Below are positions 27,090-35,477 of a stretch of 64,000 bases of DNA, piece after piece. The stretch is taken from contig JARLFZ010000001.1 in assembly GCA_031296305.1 (NCBI GenBank), positions 92,304-156,303 on the forward strand. The letters run 5' to 3'. A model generated the notes under the pieces. The model ran no database searches. It worked only from the letters and a program-made list of their open reading frames with translations, and was not told the origin of the DNA. Each line of letters opens with the position of its first letter. The first letter of the stretch is position 1. The DNA comes from Occallatibacter sp. Its GTDB lineage: Bacteria; Acidobacteriota; Terriglobia; Terriglobales; Acidobacteriaceae. The position numbers and the translations under genes are program-made.

Positions 27090-28778
27090 TCAGGCCACTT
27101 CAGTGGAGATGGGCGCAGCGGTTACGCCCGTCGCTCCACTCGATGCGCCCGGCTGCATCAGGAGCCAGTAGTGGAAGCCATCCACAATGGCCATCAGCGC
27201 GGCCTGATTCAAGTCGCTGCTCACGCCCGCGGTGGTCCACGGCTCGTGGCCGTCGGCATTAAAGCTCACCGCGACCCGCACATGGGCGGCGGAATCGTAC
27301 GCCTTCACGTCGAGAGCGGTGACGGTGAAGGTTCCCAGATGCATGTCGGCCAGGGACGGAAATAGCTTTTCGAGTTCGCGGCGAAGGGCCTTGGTTAGTG
27401 CGTCCACCGGGCCTGCGCCTTCGGCCCGAGTGGTGGCGACTTTCGAATCAGCGAGCATAAGCGTCATAAACGCGAGGGCATAGTGGTCACCGACGTCGTC
27501 GCACTCGTCGAAGATGCGCCAACTCCTCACGCTAAACCAATTCGGCAATGTTTCCAGCGTTCTCATACAAGCCAGGCGGAAGGAAACTTCGCTGGCCGTA
27601 AAGCCTCCGCCCTCGATCATCGCCGCATTCGTTTCCATCAGCGTCTGCGCCTGTGCGGAGTTGAGCGGCACGCCCATCGACTCCGCCAGCAGCATGATGT
27701 TGGCCTTGCCCGATTGCGCGTTCACGCCGATGACCGGGCTGGCACCCACGCGCGCCGGATCGCACCACAGGTACGCGCCGGGATTCTTGCGCTCGCTCGA
27801 GCCATGCATTCCCGCCCAGGTGCCGAACGCGCCCGGTCCCACGATGGGCGCGCCGTGCGGCGGTTCGAGCGCGAACGCCGCGTAGGCCGAATGCGCCAGG
27901 CTGGTCAATCCCGTGAGCGCCTGCGGCGAAACAAACTCAGCTTCCCCGCGCAGTTGCATGGCTCCGACTACCGTAGTCAGATTCACGTTGCCGCAGCGCT
28001 CGCCGGTGCCGATGAGTGTTCCCTGCACCTGGACAGCGCCAGCCATAATCGCAGCGCGCGTGTTGGCCACGCCCAGGCCGCGATCCGTGTGGCCGTGGAA
28101 TCCAAAGCCGGCGCCGGGAAACTCGCGGATGAGGCCGCCGATCACCTGCTGCACTTCTTCGGGATTCGCTCCGCCGTTGGTGTCGCACACCACGATGCGG
28201 CTTACGTTCTGGCGAACGCACTGTTCGGTAAGCTGGCGAAAATGTTCGAGGCTGCGCTGGGCAAAATCGCCGCTGCATGGATTGCCGTTTTCACAGCGCC
28301 CGCATTGCGCATCCATGGCGTGTTCCAGGTCGACGATCACTTCGAGGCCGTGAGATTGCAGGCAGTCGATGGTTTCCCACGTCATGCGCAGATTCTCTTC
28401 AGGGCTCACACCAAGTGAGCGCTCTACATCGAGCAGCCTCGACTTGACCACGATCACCGCAACGGGAACACGCCGCTTGTGGCGCAGGATGAATTCGACA
28501 TCGGGCCAATCTTCGACTTTCGCGCCGCGGCCGCGCGTGCGCCCGAATAAGGCCAGCTTCATCGCGCGCGTATCGACATTGGCGAGAGCACTGGTCAGGT
28601 CGCTCACAAACTGGTTGGCTCCGGCGAATCCGATCTCGGCGTAGCGCACGCCGAACGCCGCCATACGCTCAAGCAAAAGCACGGCATTGGGCACCGAGAT
28701 CTCCAGATTCGGCTGCTGCAAACCGTCGCGGAGGCTGGTGTCAAAGATCTCGACTTTTCTGATGGTCTTTTCCGTCAT
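27090..28778 (-). CDS. cimA: (R)-citramalate synthase-like enzyme (LeuA/CimA family)
   Basis: The family condenses acetyl-CoA with an alpha-keto acid; CimA uses pyruvate, feeding isoleucine synthesis. The start is ATG 28778 (MTEKTIRKVEIFDTSLRDG, 562 residues); the open frame upstream is repeat sequence. Landmarks: DTSLRDGLQQPNL, IVDLEHAMDA, VCDTNGGANPEEV, the metal motif GFHGHTDRGLGVANTRAAI, VQGTLIGTGERCGNVNL, and a C-terminal LeuA dimer domain from about residue 430. HGHTD replaces the usual HTHND, an uncommon variant. A homocitrate or isopropylmalate role cannot be excluded, but length and the QVQGTxxGxGERCGN block favour the CimA type. Confidence 0.85.
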   Translation of the reverse strand: MTEKTIRKVEIFDTSLRDGLQQPNLEISVPNAVLLLERMAAFGVRYAEIGFAGANQFVSDLTSALANVDTRAMKLALFGRTRGRGAKVEDWPDVEFILRHKRRVPVAVIVVKSRLLDVERSLGVSPEENLRMTWETIDCLQSHGLEVIVDLEHAMDAQCGRCENGNPCSGDFAQRSLEHFRQLTEQCVRQNVSRIVVCDTNGGANPEEVQQVIGGLIREFPGAGFGFHGHTDRGLGVANTRAAIMAGAVQVQGTLIGTGERCGNVNLTTVVGAMQLRGEAEFVSPQALTGLTSLAHSAYAAFALEPPHGAPIVGPGAFGTWAGMHGSSERKNPGAYLWCDPARVGASPVIGVNAQSGKANIMLLAESMGVPLNSAQAQTLMETNAAMIEGGGFTASEVSFRLACMRTLETLPNWFSVRSWRIFDECDDVGDHYALAFMTLMLADSKVATTRAEGAGPVDALTKALRRELEKLFPSLADMHLGTFTVTALDVKAYDSAAHVRVAVSFNADGHEPWTTAGVSSDLNQAALMAIVDGFHYWLLMQPGASSGATGVTAAPISTEVA

Positions 28779-28785
28779 CGCGTCC

Positions 28786-28837
28786 TGTAGCGCCGGTCTC
28801 CTGACCGGCTGTCGTGTGGGCGTCCACGCCCGCACAT
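28786..28837. repeat. two-hairpin intergenic element, copy 1
   Basis: TGTAGC is followed by GCCGGTC-TCCT-GACCGGC and then TGTCGTGT with GGGCGT-CC-ACGCCC. Both hairpins have perfect stems. The same arrangement recurs at 31172 and 33264. It lies just upstream of the cimA start, so an effect on its mRNA 5' end is possible. Confidence 0.7.
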
Positions 28838-29039
28838 TTCCGGGCACCACCAAATCGCACTGTCAGAGCACGATCATTCGCCAGGGCTTTTCAGCCGTGC
28901 GACAAGAAAACTCTCACATTACCATCATATCGTGACCCAGGATTTCAGGCGCTCCAACGTCAGAGGCAAAGATAGGCAGGAGTGAAAAAATAAATCTGGG
29001 ACGGGCTAGAGCAATTCTGATCTCTGTTCCCTGCTTGAT

Positions 29040-31121
29040 TCACACCGCAGGCGCGGCTGAAGGCTCCCGTGACGGCGGCACCAGGGCGCCAGTTTCCTGG
29101 TCCTTGTACTGCAACTGGTAGAGCTTCCAGTAAAGACCGCGCTGCGCGAGCAACTCCTGGTGCGAGCCCATCTCGCGCAACTGGCCCTTGTGCATCACCA
29201 GAATGGTTTCAGCCCTTTGCACTGTCGACAGCCTGTGCGCAATGAGCACACTGGTGCGCCCTTCGACCAATCGCTCGAGTGCCCCGCGAATGCGCAGCTC
29301 CGTGTCGGTGTCGACGCTCGACGTGGCTTCGTCAAGAATGAGAATGCGCGGGTTGTAGGCCAGCGCGCGGGCAAAGTTGATGAGCTGCTTTTGCCCCGTG
29401 GAAAGCGAGTTGCCGCGCTCGCGTACCGGCTCGTCGAAGCCGCTGGGAAGCGACTCGATGAAGTCGAGTACGTTGACGTCCTTCGCGGCGCGGCGCATGG
29501 TGGCGTCGGAGATTTCTTCATTGCCGAGGCGAATGTTTTCACCGATGGTGCCCGAGAAGAGGAAGGGATCCTGCAACACCACCGCGAAGTGGCGGCGGAG
29601 CGCCGTCAAATCGTGATCGCGAAGGTCCACGCCATCAATGAGGATGCGGCCGGCAGTGACCTCGTAAAAGCGCATCATCAGGCTGGTGAGCGTGGTTTTG
29701 CCCGCACCAGTGTGACCGACAATCGCCACCGTCTGCCCCGGCTCGATGGTGAAGGAAACGTCTTTCAGAATCCACTCGATATTCTCGAGGCCGGCGAGTT
29801 CAGCGCCATCTACCGCCCCGTGCTCGGCCTTTGCCACCGCGGCCTTCTGCGCATCCGTGAGCTTTTGATAGGTGAACCAGACATGCCGAAATTCAATGCG
29901 ATTCGATCCGTCGCCGGCTATGACGTGCGCTGGGCTGACAATCTCCGGCGCTGAATCCATAAGCTTGAAAATGCGCTCACACGCGGCCATCGCGGATTGC
30001 AGGATGTTGTACTTGTCGCTCAGGTCCTGGATGGGCCGCCAGAAGCGCAACGAAAATTGCGTGAACATGATGAGCACGCCGATGGTGACCGTGGGCGGCA
30101 GGTGCAGCGCCCCAAAGCCGCCGCGCCACACCACGAGAGCAATGGCGACAGAAGAGAGAAAATCGACAGCCGGATAATAAAGCGCGTAGGCAAGGATCGT
30201 GTCCATGAAGGCAATCATGTGCTGCCGGTTTACGGCTTCGAAGTCCCTGTAGGCGCGATCCTCGCGATTGAATAGTTGCACAACGCTCATGCCCGAAATG
30301 TGCTCTTGGGTGAAACTATTGATACGCGCGATGGCAGTCCTCACGCGCCGGAAGCTCTCACGCACATGATCTCTGAAGACGCGCGTGACGATCAAAATCA
30401 GCGGCAGCACCGCGAAGGCCAGCAGCGACAGCCACCAACTGATGGCGAGCATGACGGCGGCCATAATGGCGAGCATGAAAAAGTCGTTGACGATGGCCAG
30501 CACACCGTCGGTGAACATGTCGTTGACGGCGTCGACATCTGACGTGATACGCGTGACCAGACGTCCCACTGGATTCACGTCGAAGAAGCCCACGTGCATG
30601 CGCTGCATATGGCGGAAGATGTCGCGGCGCAGATCGAACATGATCTTCTGGCCGGTCCATTGCATCAGGTAGACCTGAACGAACTGGAAGAGATAGGCGG
30701 AAACCAGCATCGTCAGGTAGATGGCTGCGAGCCGCGTCACGCCCGCAACGGCTCCTTCAGGAAGCAGGCGGGCGAGAGGACTCGCATTCGCCACCCAATG
30801 CGCCACAGCATTCGAGGGATCTGTTGCGATCAGGTCGGGGGCCAGATAGCGATCGACGGCCACCATTACGAGGATCGGTCCGGCTACGTCGCAGAGCGAC
30901 TTCAGCGTAACGGAGAGCGCAGCGATGCCGGCCTGCAGCCAGTAGGGGCGCACATAGTGGCCCAGCCGCCGCATCAAGTGCGCGTCATACACTTTGCCGA
31001 CCGGATCTTCATCAGGCTTCTTACGGGTTTCCTCGCGGGGTTCGCTCAAACTGGACGGTGCCCCGGGTTTCGCCGAGGGTTCAGAGCCGGATTTGGTCTT
31101 GTTGTCTTCTGATTCCGCCAT
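29040..31121 (-). CDS. ABC exporter, MsbA/LmrA-like half transporter
   Basis: The 693-residue protein begins at ATG 31121 (MAESEDNKTKSGSEP), after an upstream in-frame stretch that is repeat. A charged 50-residue tail precedes six membrane helices (about residues 55-345), with FGFFDVNPVGRLVTRITSDVDAVND-like coupling sequence near 180. The nucleotide-binding domain has Walker A GHTGAGKTTL, Q-loop VLQDPFLFSG, signature LSTGQKQL (T for the usual G), Walker B ILILDEATSSVD and H-loop IAHRLST. A charged insertion (TDAQKAAVAKAEHGAVDGAE) interrupts the start of this domain. It exports lipid or drug; which is not evident. Confidence 0.93.
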   Translation of the reverse strand: MAESEDNKTKSGSEPSAKPGAPSSLSEPREETRKKPDEDPVGKVYDAHLMRRLGHYVRPYWLQAGIAALSVTLKSLCDVAGPILVMVAVDRYLAPDLIATDPSNAVAHWVANASPLARLLPEGAVAGVTRLAAIYLTMLVSAYLFQFVQVYLMQWTGQKIMFDLRRDIFRHMQRMHVGFFDVNPVGRLVTRITSDVDAVNDMFTDGVLAIVNDFFMLAIMAAVMLAISWWLSLLAFAVLPLILIVTRVFRDHVRESFRRVRTAIARINSFTQEHISGMSVVQLFNREDRAYRDFEAVNRQHMIAFMDTILAYALYYPAVDFLSSVAIALVVWRGGFGALHLPPTVTIGVLIMFTQFSLRFWRPIQDLSDKYNILQSAMAACERIFKLMDSAPEIVSPAHVIAGDGSNRIEFRHVWFTYQKLTDAQKAAVAKAEHGAVDGAELAGLENIEWILKDVSFTIEPGQTVAIVGHTGAGKTTLTSLMMRFYEVTAGRILIDGVDLRDHDLTALRRHFAVVLQDPFLFSGTIGENIRLGNEEISDATMRRAAKDVNVLDFIESLPSGFDEPVRERGNSLSTGQKQLINFARALAYNPRILILDEATSSVDTDTELRIRGALERLVEGRTSVLIAHRLSTVQRAETILVMHKGQLREMGSHQELLAQRGLYWKLYQLQYKDQETGALVPPSREPSAAPAV

Positions 31122-31171
31122 CGGCCGCGTAGGGTGGGCTTCCTCCCTTATTGTACGAGGAGTGCGGCAGA

Positions 31172-31224
31172 TGTAGCGCCGGTCTCCTGACCGGCTGTAA
31201 TGCGGGCGTCCACGCCTGCGCATG
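31172..31224. repeat. two-hairpin intergenic element, copy 2
   Basis: TGTAGC-GCCGGTC-TCCT-GACCGGC-TGTAAT, then GCGGGCGT-CC-ACGCCTGC. Same order and spacing as copy 1; the second stem has one mismatch. Confidence 0.7.
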
Positions 31225-31259
31225 TTCATAACCTATTACGAAGTCGGGCGGCCAATGCT

Positions 31260-31385
31260 CTATTCGCCGGGTCCGGCCTTGGCCGAGGGCTTTGGCTCGG
31301 GTTTGGGCTTCGGCCTGGGCCGCGAAACGCCGAAACTCAGCAGCACAAACCCGAAGCCCTTCTTGAGCGTATCGAGGAAACTCAT
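31260..31385 (-). CDS. possible 41-residue protein with a Pro-Lys tail
   Basis: ATG 31385 follows GAAGGGAAAG about 9 nt upstream and opens MSFLDTLKKGFGFVLLSFGV, a short amphipathic/hydrophobic helix, followed by alternating PKPKPEPKPSAKAG. It lies 52 bp downstream of the cytochrome c gene on the same strand. The composition (membrane helix plus proline-lysine tail) is plausible for a small envelope protein, but with this length the call rests on the start site only. Confidence 0.4.
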   Translation of the reverse strand: MSFLDTLKKGFGFVLLSFGVSRPRPKPKPEPKPSAKAGPGE

Positions 31386-31437
31386 GGTCCCACTTTCCCT
31401 TCGTTCCTGAGCAACACGACCACCTGCCGCTCGCGCT

Positions 31438-32004
31438 TCAAGGCTTTTGCACAACGGGTGGCGCGGGAGGCGCAGCCGTCTGCTCGCCGCGGATGATGGC
31501 AAGGGCCGCCGGAGGCAATGGCTTATCGGCGTTGGCCAGCAGCAGACTTACCTGCCACATTTGCGTGTCGGTGAGCGTGACCTTGAAAGAAGGCATGCCG
31601 GTCAGCCGAATCCCATTCGCGACCTTCCAATATGTTTCGCCCGGCGGGTCGTCGCTCACGCCCACCACGTCGCTGTTCTTGTGCTTCACCCACAGCCCCG
31701 GAGCGCCGGGATACATATGCGCGCCAAAGCTCGAGGGCTTGCCATAAAACCCGTGGCAGGCCGAGCATTGGTCGCGGTAAACCTCCGCCCCAGCCGTGAG
31801 ATTGTCCTGGTCGGCCTGGATGGGCGGATTCCCCGGCAATTCGCGGGCAACCCGCGCGTCGAGCGCCACATGCGTAATCTGCTTCTCCATAGGCAGGGGC
31901 GGATCGGCCACGGCCACCGGCACGTTCCCCCAGTGGAACCACGCCAAAAGCGCTAGCGGCGCCAGTATCAGCGCCAGAATCATTCCAAAGACGATGCGAC
32001 CCAT
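31438..32004 (-). CDS. membrane-anchored monohaem cytochrome c
   Basis: The 188-residue protein has an uncleaved-looking N-terminal hydrophobic segment (residues 4-24, IVFGMILALILAPLALLAWF), a haem site CSACH in YRDQCSACHGFYG near residue 80, and a likely axial Met in RLTGMPSFK near 138. The tail is proline/alanine rich. The start has GGAGGGAG 9 nt upstream. It is a class I cytochrome c electron carrier in the periplasm. No oxidase or reductase subunits are adjacent, so the partner is unknown. Confidence 0.88.
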   Translation of the reverse strand: MGRIVFGMILALILAPLALLAWFHWGNVPVAVADPPLPMEKQITHVALDARVARELPGNPPIQADQDNLTAGAEVYRDQCSACHGFYGKPSSFGAHMYPGAPGLWVKHKNSDVVGVSDDPPGETYWKVANGIRLTGMPSFKVTLTDTQMWQVSLLLANADKPLPPAALAIIRGEQTAAPPAPPVVQKP

Positions 32005-32370
32005 GGTTTCTTGCTCCCTCCATCCCCGACTTTAACTTCTGGCAGTCTTGCAGATCATTTCAGCAGTTTACGCAACAATAACAGGTACGCATTCAGAAAT
32101 GGAGTTGGACCGTTGGGGCGCATCGCTTCCCAGATCGCCTTCTATCCCCCAGCGGCTTCGATCAGGCCCAGTTGCTGGCCGACCTGAAAGCGATTGTTTA
32201 GCCTCTCAGTTGCCGCTTCACTCCTCCGCGCGTCAAAACAGAGCAGGACAACGGACAAACCCCGGCCAAGGCTCCCCCCAACTCGTTCCAAGATGTTTTA
32301 ATACCAATGGGGGGAGCTAGTCGGCCGTTTGGGTCCGCTCCCGTACTCCCGTGGAGGAATCCCGATACCG
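32005..32370. other. divergent intergenic region, 366 bp
   Basis: Between the cytochrome c gene (minus) and the outer-membrane-type gene (plus). GGAGG at 32352-32356 is the likely ribosome-binding site of the latter. No convincing operator or repeat was found. Confidence 0.4.
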
Positions 32371-33141
32371 ATGCAATCTTTTCGCCGTCTCGCCTTTTTG
32401 CTGGCGTTCGCATTGCCGGCCATGCCAGCCGCATTCGCACAAAGCTCAAATAGTTCTCCATCGAGCGCCACGCCCGACCAAAGCCAATCTGGAAATCAGA
32501 CCAGCTCCAGTCAGCAATCCGCCCAGGAATCCCAGGGGCAAATCAACGTCCAGGCACGCATCCGCCAGCGCCGCGAACAGCGCCGCGCCACCGCCATCCA
32601 CGACGCCTACGACCACAAGTGGGAGTCCTACGCCGACATGGGCTATCTCCGCTTCCAGCCTGGCCCGTCGCTGCAGCGCCTCACTTTCTACTCGTGGGAG
32701 ACGGGCCTGACCCGCTTTTCCAACGAGCGGCTGGGCTACACCCTCGACGGCCGCGGCTACTACGGCACCGCCTACGTGGGCCTCAACCCCTACAGCCAGG
32801 GCGCGTTCACTCGGCCCGAGATCAGCATGTACAACGTGCTCTTCGGCCCGGTTTACCGCTTCTATCTGCAACCCAAGTATTCGGTCTCAGGCCGCGTAAT
32901 GGGCGGCTGGGCGCACGGCAACTTCTCCGGCGACACCAACGGCATCACGCCTAAGCTTCTCGGCCTCTACCCGGATGCCAATACTTTCGCCGCCAGCGCC
33001 AGCGTCATTGGCGAGTACAATCTGGCGCCGAGCGTCGGCTTCAAACTCGCGCCCGAGTATTTCGTCACCGGTTTCGGCTCGACTGTGCAGAGCAGCCTCG
33101 GCTTTACCGCCGGCATCGTCTACCGCTGGGGAAAGCAGTAA
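32371..33141 (+). CDS. exported beta-rich, probably outer-membrane protein
   Basis: The 256-residue protein starts at ATG 32371 after GGAGG. A signal peptide (MQSFRRLAFLLAFALPAMPA, cleavage after AFA) is followed by a serine/glutamine-rich linker (QSSNSSPSSATPDQSQSGNQ), a basic segment RIRQRREQRR, and then alternating aromatic strands (WESYADMGYLRFQPG, YTLDGRGYYGTAYVGLNP, GPVYRFYLQPKYSVSGRVMG) ending with TAGIVYRWGKQ. The pattern is that of a small beta-barrel of the OmpA-like or opacity type. The function is unknown. Downstream is the densest repeat region of the window. Confidence 0.75.
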   Translation: MQSFRRLAFLLAFALPAMPAAFAQSSNSSPSSATPDQSQSGNQTSSSQQSAQESQGQINVQARIRQRREQRRATAIHDAYDHKWESYADMGYLRFQPGPSLQRLTFYSWETGLTRFSNERLGYTLDGRGYYGTAYVGLNPYSQGAFTRPEISMYNVLFGPVYRFYLQPKYSVSGRVMGGWAHGNFSGDTNGITPKLLGLYPDANTFAASASVIGEYNLAPSVGFKLAPEYFVTGFGSTVQSSLGFTAGIVYRWGKQ

Positions 33142-33158
33142 ACGAACGGCGCAGCGAA

Positions 33159-33316
33159 CTTGTAGCGCCGGTCTCCAGTCTTGTAGCGCCGGTCTCCAGT
33201 CTTGTAGCGCCGGTCTCCAGTCTTGTAGCGCCGATCTCCAGTCTTGTAGCGCCCGTCTCCTGTCTTGTAGCGCCGGTCTCCTGACCGGCTGTAGCGGGGG
33301 TCTCCAGACCCCCGCA
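33159..33316. repeat. tandem 21-bp array ending in a full two-hairpin element (copy 3)
   Basis: Five 21-bp units of the form CTTGTAGCGCCGGTCTCCAGT run from 33159 to 33263 (units 4 and 5 carry one to three changes). A complete element follows from 33264: GCCGGTC-TCCT-GACCGGC, then GCGGGGGTCT-CC-AGACCCCCGC ending near 33316. Each tandem unit keeps only the left arm of the first hairpin. The array starts 17 bp after the stop of the preceding gene. There are no unique spacers, so it is not CRISPR. Confidence 0.85.
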
Positions 33317-33348
33317 TCGAGCGCATATCCACTGCCTCTCCGGTTGCC

Positions 33349-33389
33349 CCATCCAAAAGCTCGCAGCAACGCGGCGAGCTTTTGGGTGG
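33349..33389 (+). terminator. long bidirectional terminator-type hairpin
   Basis: CCATCCAAAAGCTCGC and GCGAGCTTTTGGGTGG form a 16-bp stem with one G-U pair and a 9-nt loop. The internal AAAA/TTTT next to GCTCGC/GCGAGC is typical of intrinsic terminators usable in both directions. It separates the outer-membrane gene and array from the isomerase gene. Confidence 0.65.
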
Positions 33390-33459
33390 GACAGCGCGAC
33401 TCCGTCCCATACCGCGTCACAGCATCCCTGCCACGCGAACCTCTATAATGGCTTCCGCC

Positions 33460-34341
33460 ATGAAAAACTTAATTTCACGTCGCAATTTTCTGCAATCGTC
33501 CACACTTGCCGCAGCCTCCGCCGCTTTAGTCAGCGCCACACATGCACCGGCTCAGGTTCTTCCCGCCTCGGGAAAGCCCTCGCCCGTCCGCCTCGGACTT
33601 GCCAGCTACACGTTTCGTAACTTCACACGCGCGCAGCTCATCGGCTTCATGAAGCAGCTCAATGTGCTCGACCTGAATGCGAAGGACGTGAAGGACCATC
33701 TGCCCATGGATCCCGCGCTCGAGGCCGCAGCGCTGGCCGATTACGCGGCCGCGGGGATCAAGCTGCACGCCGCGGGCGCAATTTATTTCCCCAAAGATGA
33801 CGAAGCCGACATCCGTTCAAAGTTCGAGTACTGCAAGCGTGCGGGCATCGGCGTGATCGTCGCCGGCGATCCCACCCCGGAGTCTCTGAAGTGGATTGAG
33901 AAGTTCGTGAAGGAGTACGACATCCGCATCGCGATCCACAACCACGGGCCTGAGGACAAGTTCTTCCCGTCGCCCTTCGATGTACTCAAGGTTGTGAAGG
34001 ATATGGATCCGCGCATCGGCCTGTGCATCGACGTGGGCCACGCGGCGCGCGCCAACGCGAATCTGGTTGAGGCCATCGTTGCCACCGGCCCGCGCCTCTA
34101 CGACGTGCACGTGAAGGATCTGACCAGTTTTGCCAGCCGCGAAAGCCAGGTCGCGGTGGGCGAAGGCATCCTGCCCTTCCGCGAGATGTTCGAGGCGCTC
34201 ATCAAGATCGACTACAAGGGCTTCGTCGATCTCGAGTACGAGATTCATGCCGACGATCCCATGCCGGGCGTGATCGAGAGCTTCGCGTTCATGCGGGGTG
34301 TGCTCGACGGGATGGGGTACCTGACAAAAACCGCGAGCTAG
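33460..34341 (+). CDS. Tat-exported sugar phosphate isomerase/epimerase-like protein
   Basis: The TIM-barrel (AP-endonuclease-2 / xylose-isomerase-like) protein of 293 residues starts at ATG 33460, with ATG 33448 as alternative. The N-terminus has a twin-arginine signal (ISRRNFLQSSTLAAASAALV). Barrel motifs: LGLASYTFRNFTRAQLI, YCKRAGIGVIVAGDP, IRIAIHNHGPEDKFFPSP with metal His, IGLCIDVGHAARANANL, LYDVHVKDLTSF and GFVDLEYEIHADDP. Metal ligands appear intact. Such secreted isomerase-like proteins often lie in polysaccharide loci; no such locus is here. A TATAAT at 33444-33449 ends 10 nt before the chosen ATG, which would give a very short leader. Confidence 0.88.
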   Translation: MKNLISRRNFLQSSTLAAASAALVSATHAPAQVLPASGKPSPVRLGLASYTFRNFTRAQLIGFMKQLNVLDLNAKDVKDHLPMDPALEAAALADYAAAGIKLHAAGAIYFPKDDEADIRSKFEYCKRAGIGVIVAGDPTPESLKWIEKFVKEYDIRIAIHNHGPEDKFFPSPFDVLKVVKDMDPRIGLCIDVGHAARANANLVEAIVATGPRLYDVHVKDLTSFASRESQVAVGEGILPFREMFEALIKIDYKGFVDLEYEIHADDPMPGVIESFAFMRGVLDGMGYLTKTAS

Positions 34342-34822
34342 AACGATTCAGACCGGACGGAAATCTGCATTTTTGCGTTCGGGGCGGGATGTAACGCTAA
34401 GTGGTGCAGAATCAGGCTCAATGTTGGTCTGGATGGTGCTATTGCACCCCCAAATGTTCGCTTAAATGGTTCCGCTTGCCCCGCAGATGTTCGCTCGTTA
34501 GGTTGCGATTTTTCGAGGGGAATACCTTGAAATTGAGCAATCAATTGGTGAGTGGAACCACGAAATTGACCAAATAAGAGCAAAGCTAACCAGAGAATTT
34601 CCCGAAAGATCGATTAAACGAGAAGACAGGGACTAAAGACTAGGGACTGAGGGACTTGGGACTAAGGGACTGAGGGGCGAACGCCCTCTCTGGACAGCGA
34701 GTGCCCTGCACGGAGCGGTCATTCCAGGCGCGGGTCGGATGCCGCAAACCGCCATAGAGATGGCTTTGTATCAGGGCATGTGTCTACTCATGCCGCAAGC
34801 CGCCCACGCCTGGAAATTGTGA
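34342..34822. other. 481-bp region without a supported gene
   Basis: It is visibly more AT-rich than its surroundings around 34500-34620. Positions 34625-34680 hold phrase repeats (GACAGGGACTAAAGACTAGG and GGGACTTGGGACTAAGGGAC) of the family found at gene 3' ends. An 81-codon open frame on the minus strand shows no features of a protein. Confidence 0.5.
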
Positions 34823-35227
34823 TTACTTGGCTGCCGGAACCGCCGCCTTCTTGTGCTCCACGAAGACGTGGGCTTTATGACAGCTCACACACGTCCTGCC
34901 TGCCATGAATGGATCGGACTTCAGTTGTGCCACCTGATCGGTGTGGCAACTGTCGCATGTGCTTAACGCCGGCACGGCCGCGAAGTCCTTTGCTGTTGTC
35001 TCGCCATGGCACACGATGCATTCGATACCGTTGTCGCCATGCGGGCTGGCTTTCCATTGGTCATAGATCGCCTTGTGGCAGGTGGCACAGGTATCCCCGG
35101 CTGGAATCAGCCGGTGGACAATATGTTTGGCTTGTTCCTGCTGAGCCATGGCAGGTTGGACGGCGACGGCCAAAACGAGAAGACCGAAAAGGGCGGAACT
35201 GAACAAACACACGCGGAAACGATTCAC
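34823..35227 (-). CDS. periplasmic tetraheme cytochrome c
   Basis: The start is GTG 35227 with CAGGAG 8 nt upstream (134 residues); the open frame further upstream is not coding-like. A signal peptide (FSSALFGLLVLAVAVQPAMA) precedes about 105 mature residues with four CxxCH haem sites: CATCH, CIVCH, CDSCH and CVSCH. Extra His residues (IVHRLIPAG, SPHGDNG, HVFVEH) could supply axial ligands. The size and haem density match small multihaem electron carriers of the NapC/NrfH/c3 kind, but without a membrane anchor. A Crp/Fnr palindrome lies 55 bp upstream, consistent with low-oxygen or electron-acceptor control. Confidence 0.87.
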   Translation of the reverse strand: MNRFRVCLFSSALFGLLVLAVAVQPAMAQQEQAKHIVHRLIPAGDTCATCHKAIYDQWKASPHGDNGIECIVCHGETTAKDFAAVPALSTCDSCHTDQVAQLKSDPFMAGRTCVSCHKAHVFVEHKKAAVPAAK

Positions 35228-35281
35228 GGGCAGACTCCTGAGCAGATGCCGAAGTATCGGCCCGCCAATGGACGTCAATCT

Positions 35282-35295
35282 GTGATCCCGATCAC
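35282..35295 (-). promoter_or_regulatory. Crp/Fnr-type site upstream of the tetraheme cytochrome
   Basis: GTGAT-CCCG-ATCAC, preceded by T (TGTGA-N6-TCAC). With GATACT at 35258-35253 as -10 box the site centre falls about 42 bp upstream of the implied transcription start, the class II activator position of this regulator family. Confidence 0.7.
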
Positions 35296-35477
35296 GTCCG
35301 ACCGGAACCAGATCATGACGAGAGAGAAGTTTATGAACCGCGTGCGGCACATTGATGAGAATCCCGTTCGCCGGGGGCCTTTTGCGACGCCGCAAGCACA
35401 TCCCTTCGGATTTGCCCCTCGTGCCCCGTTGGATCCATGCCTGTCCACCTGCAAGGCTAAACTTGCTTTGGAGCAAT

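Noticed and set aside
27483..28418. 311-codon plus-strand frame over the citramalate synthase gene
   Set aside because: Shadow of a conserved enzyme; composition is dominated by Arg, His and Ala with no motif.
33159..33316. CRISPR-like array of 21-bp units
   Set aside because: The units are contiguous with no unique spacers, they match half of a dispersed hairpin element, and no cas gene is near.
33120..33420. Minus-strand ORFs with repeated TGATRLE or RPALQDW units
   Set aside because: They are translations of the 21-bp repeat array in two frames, not proteins.
34338..34583. 81-codon minus-strand ORF after the isomerase gene
   Set aside because: No ribosome-binding site, no recognisable pattern, and it overlaps the neighbouring stop region.
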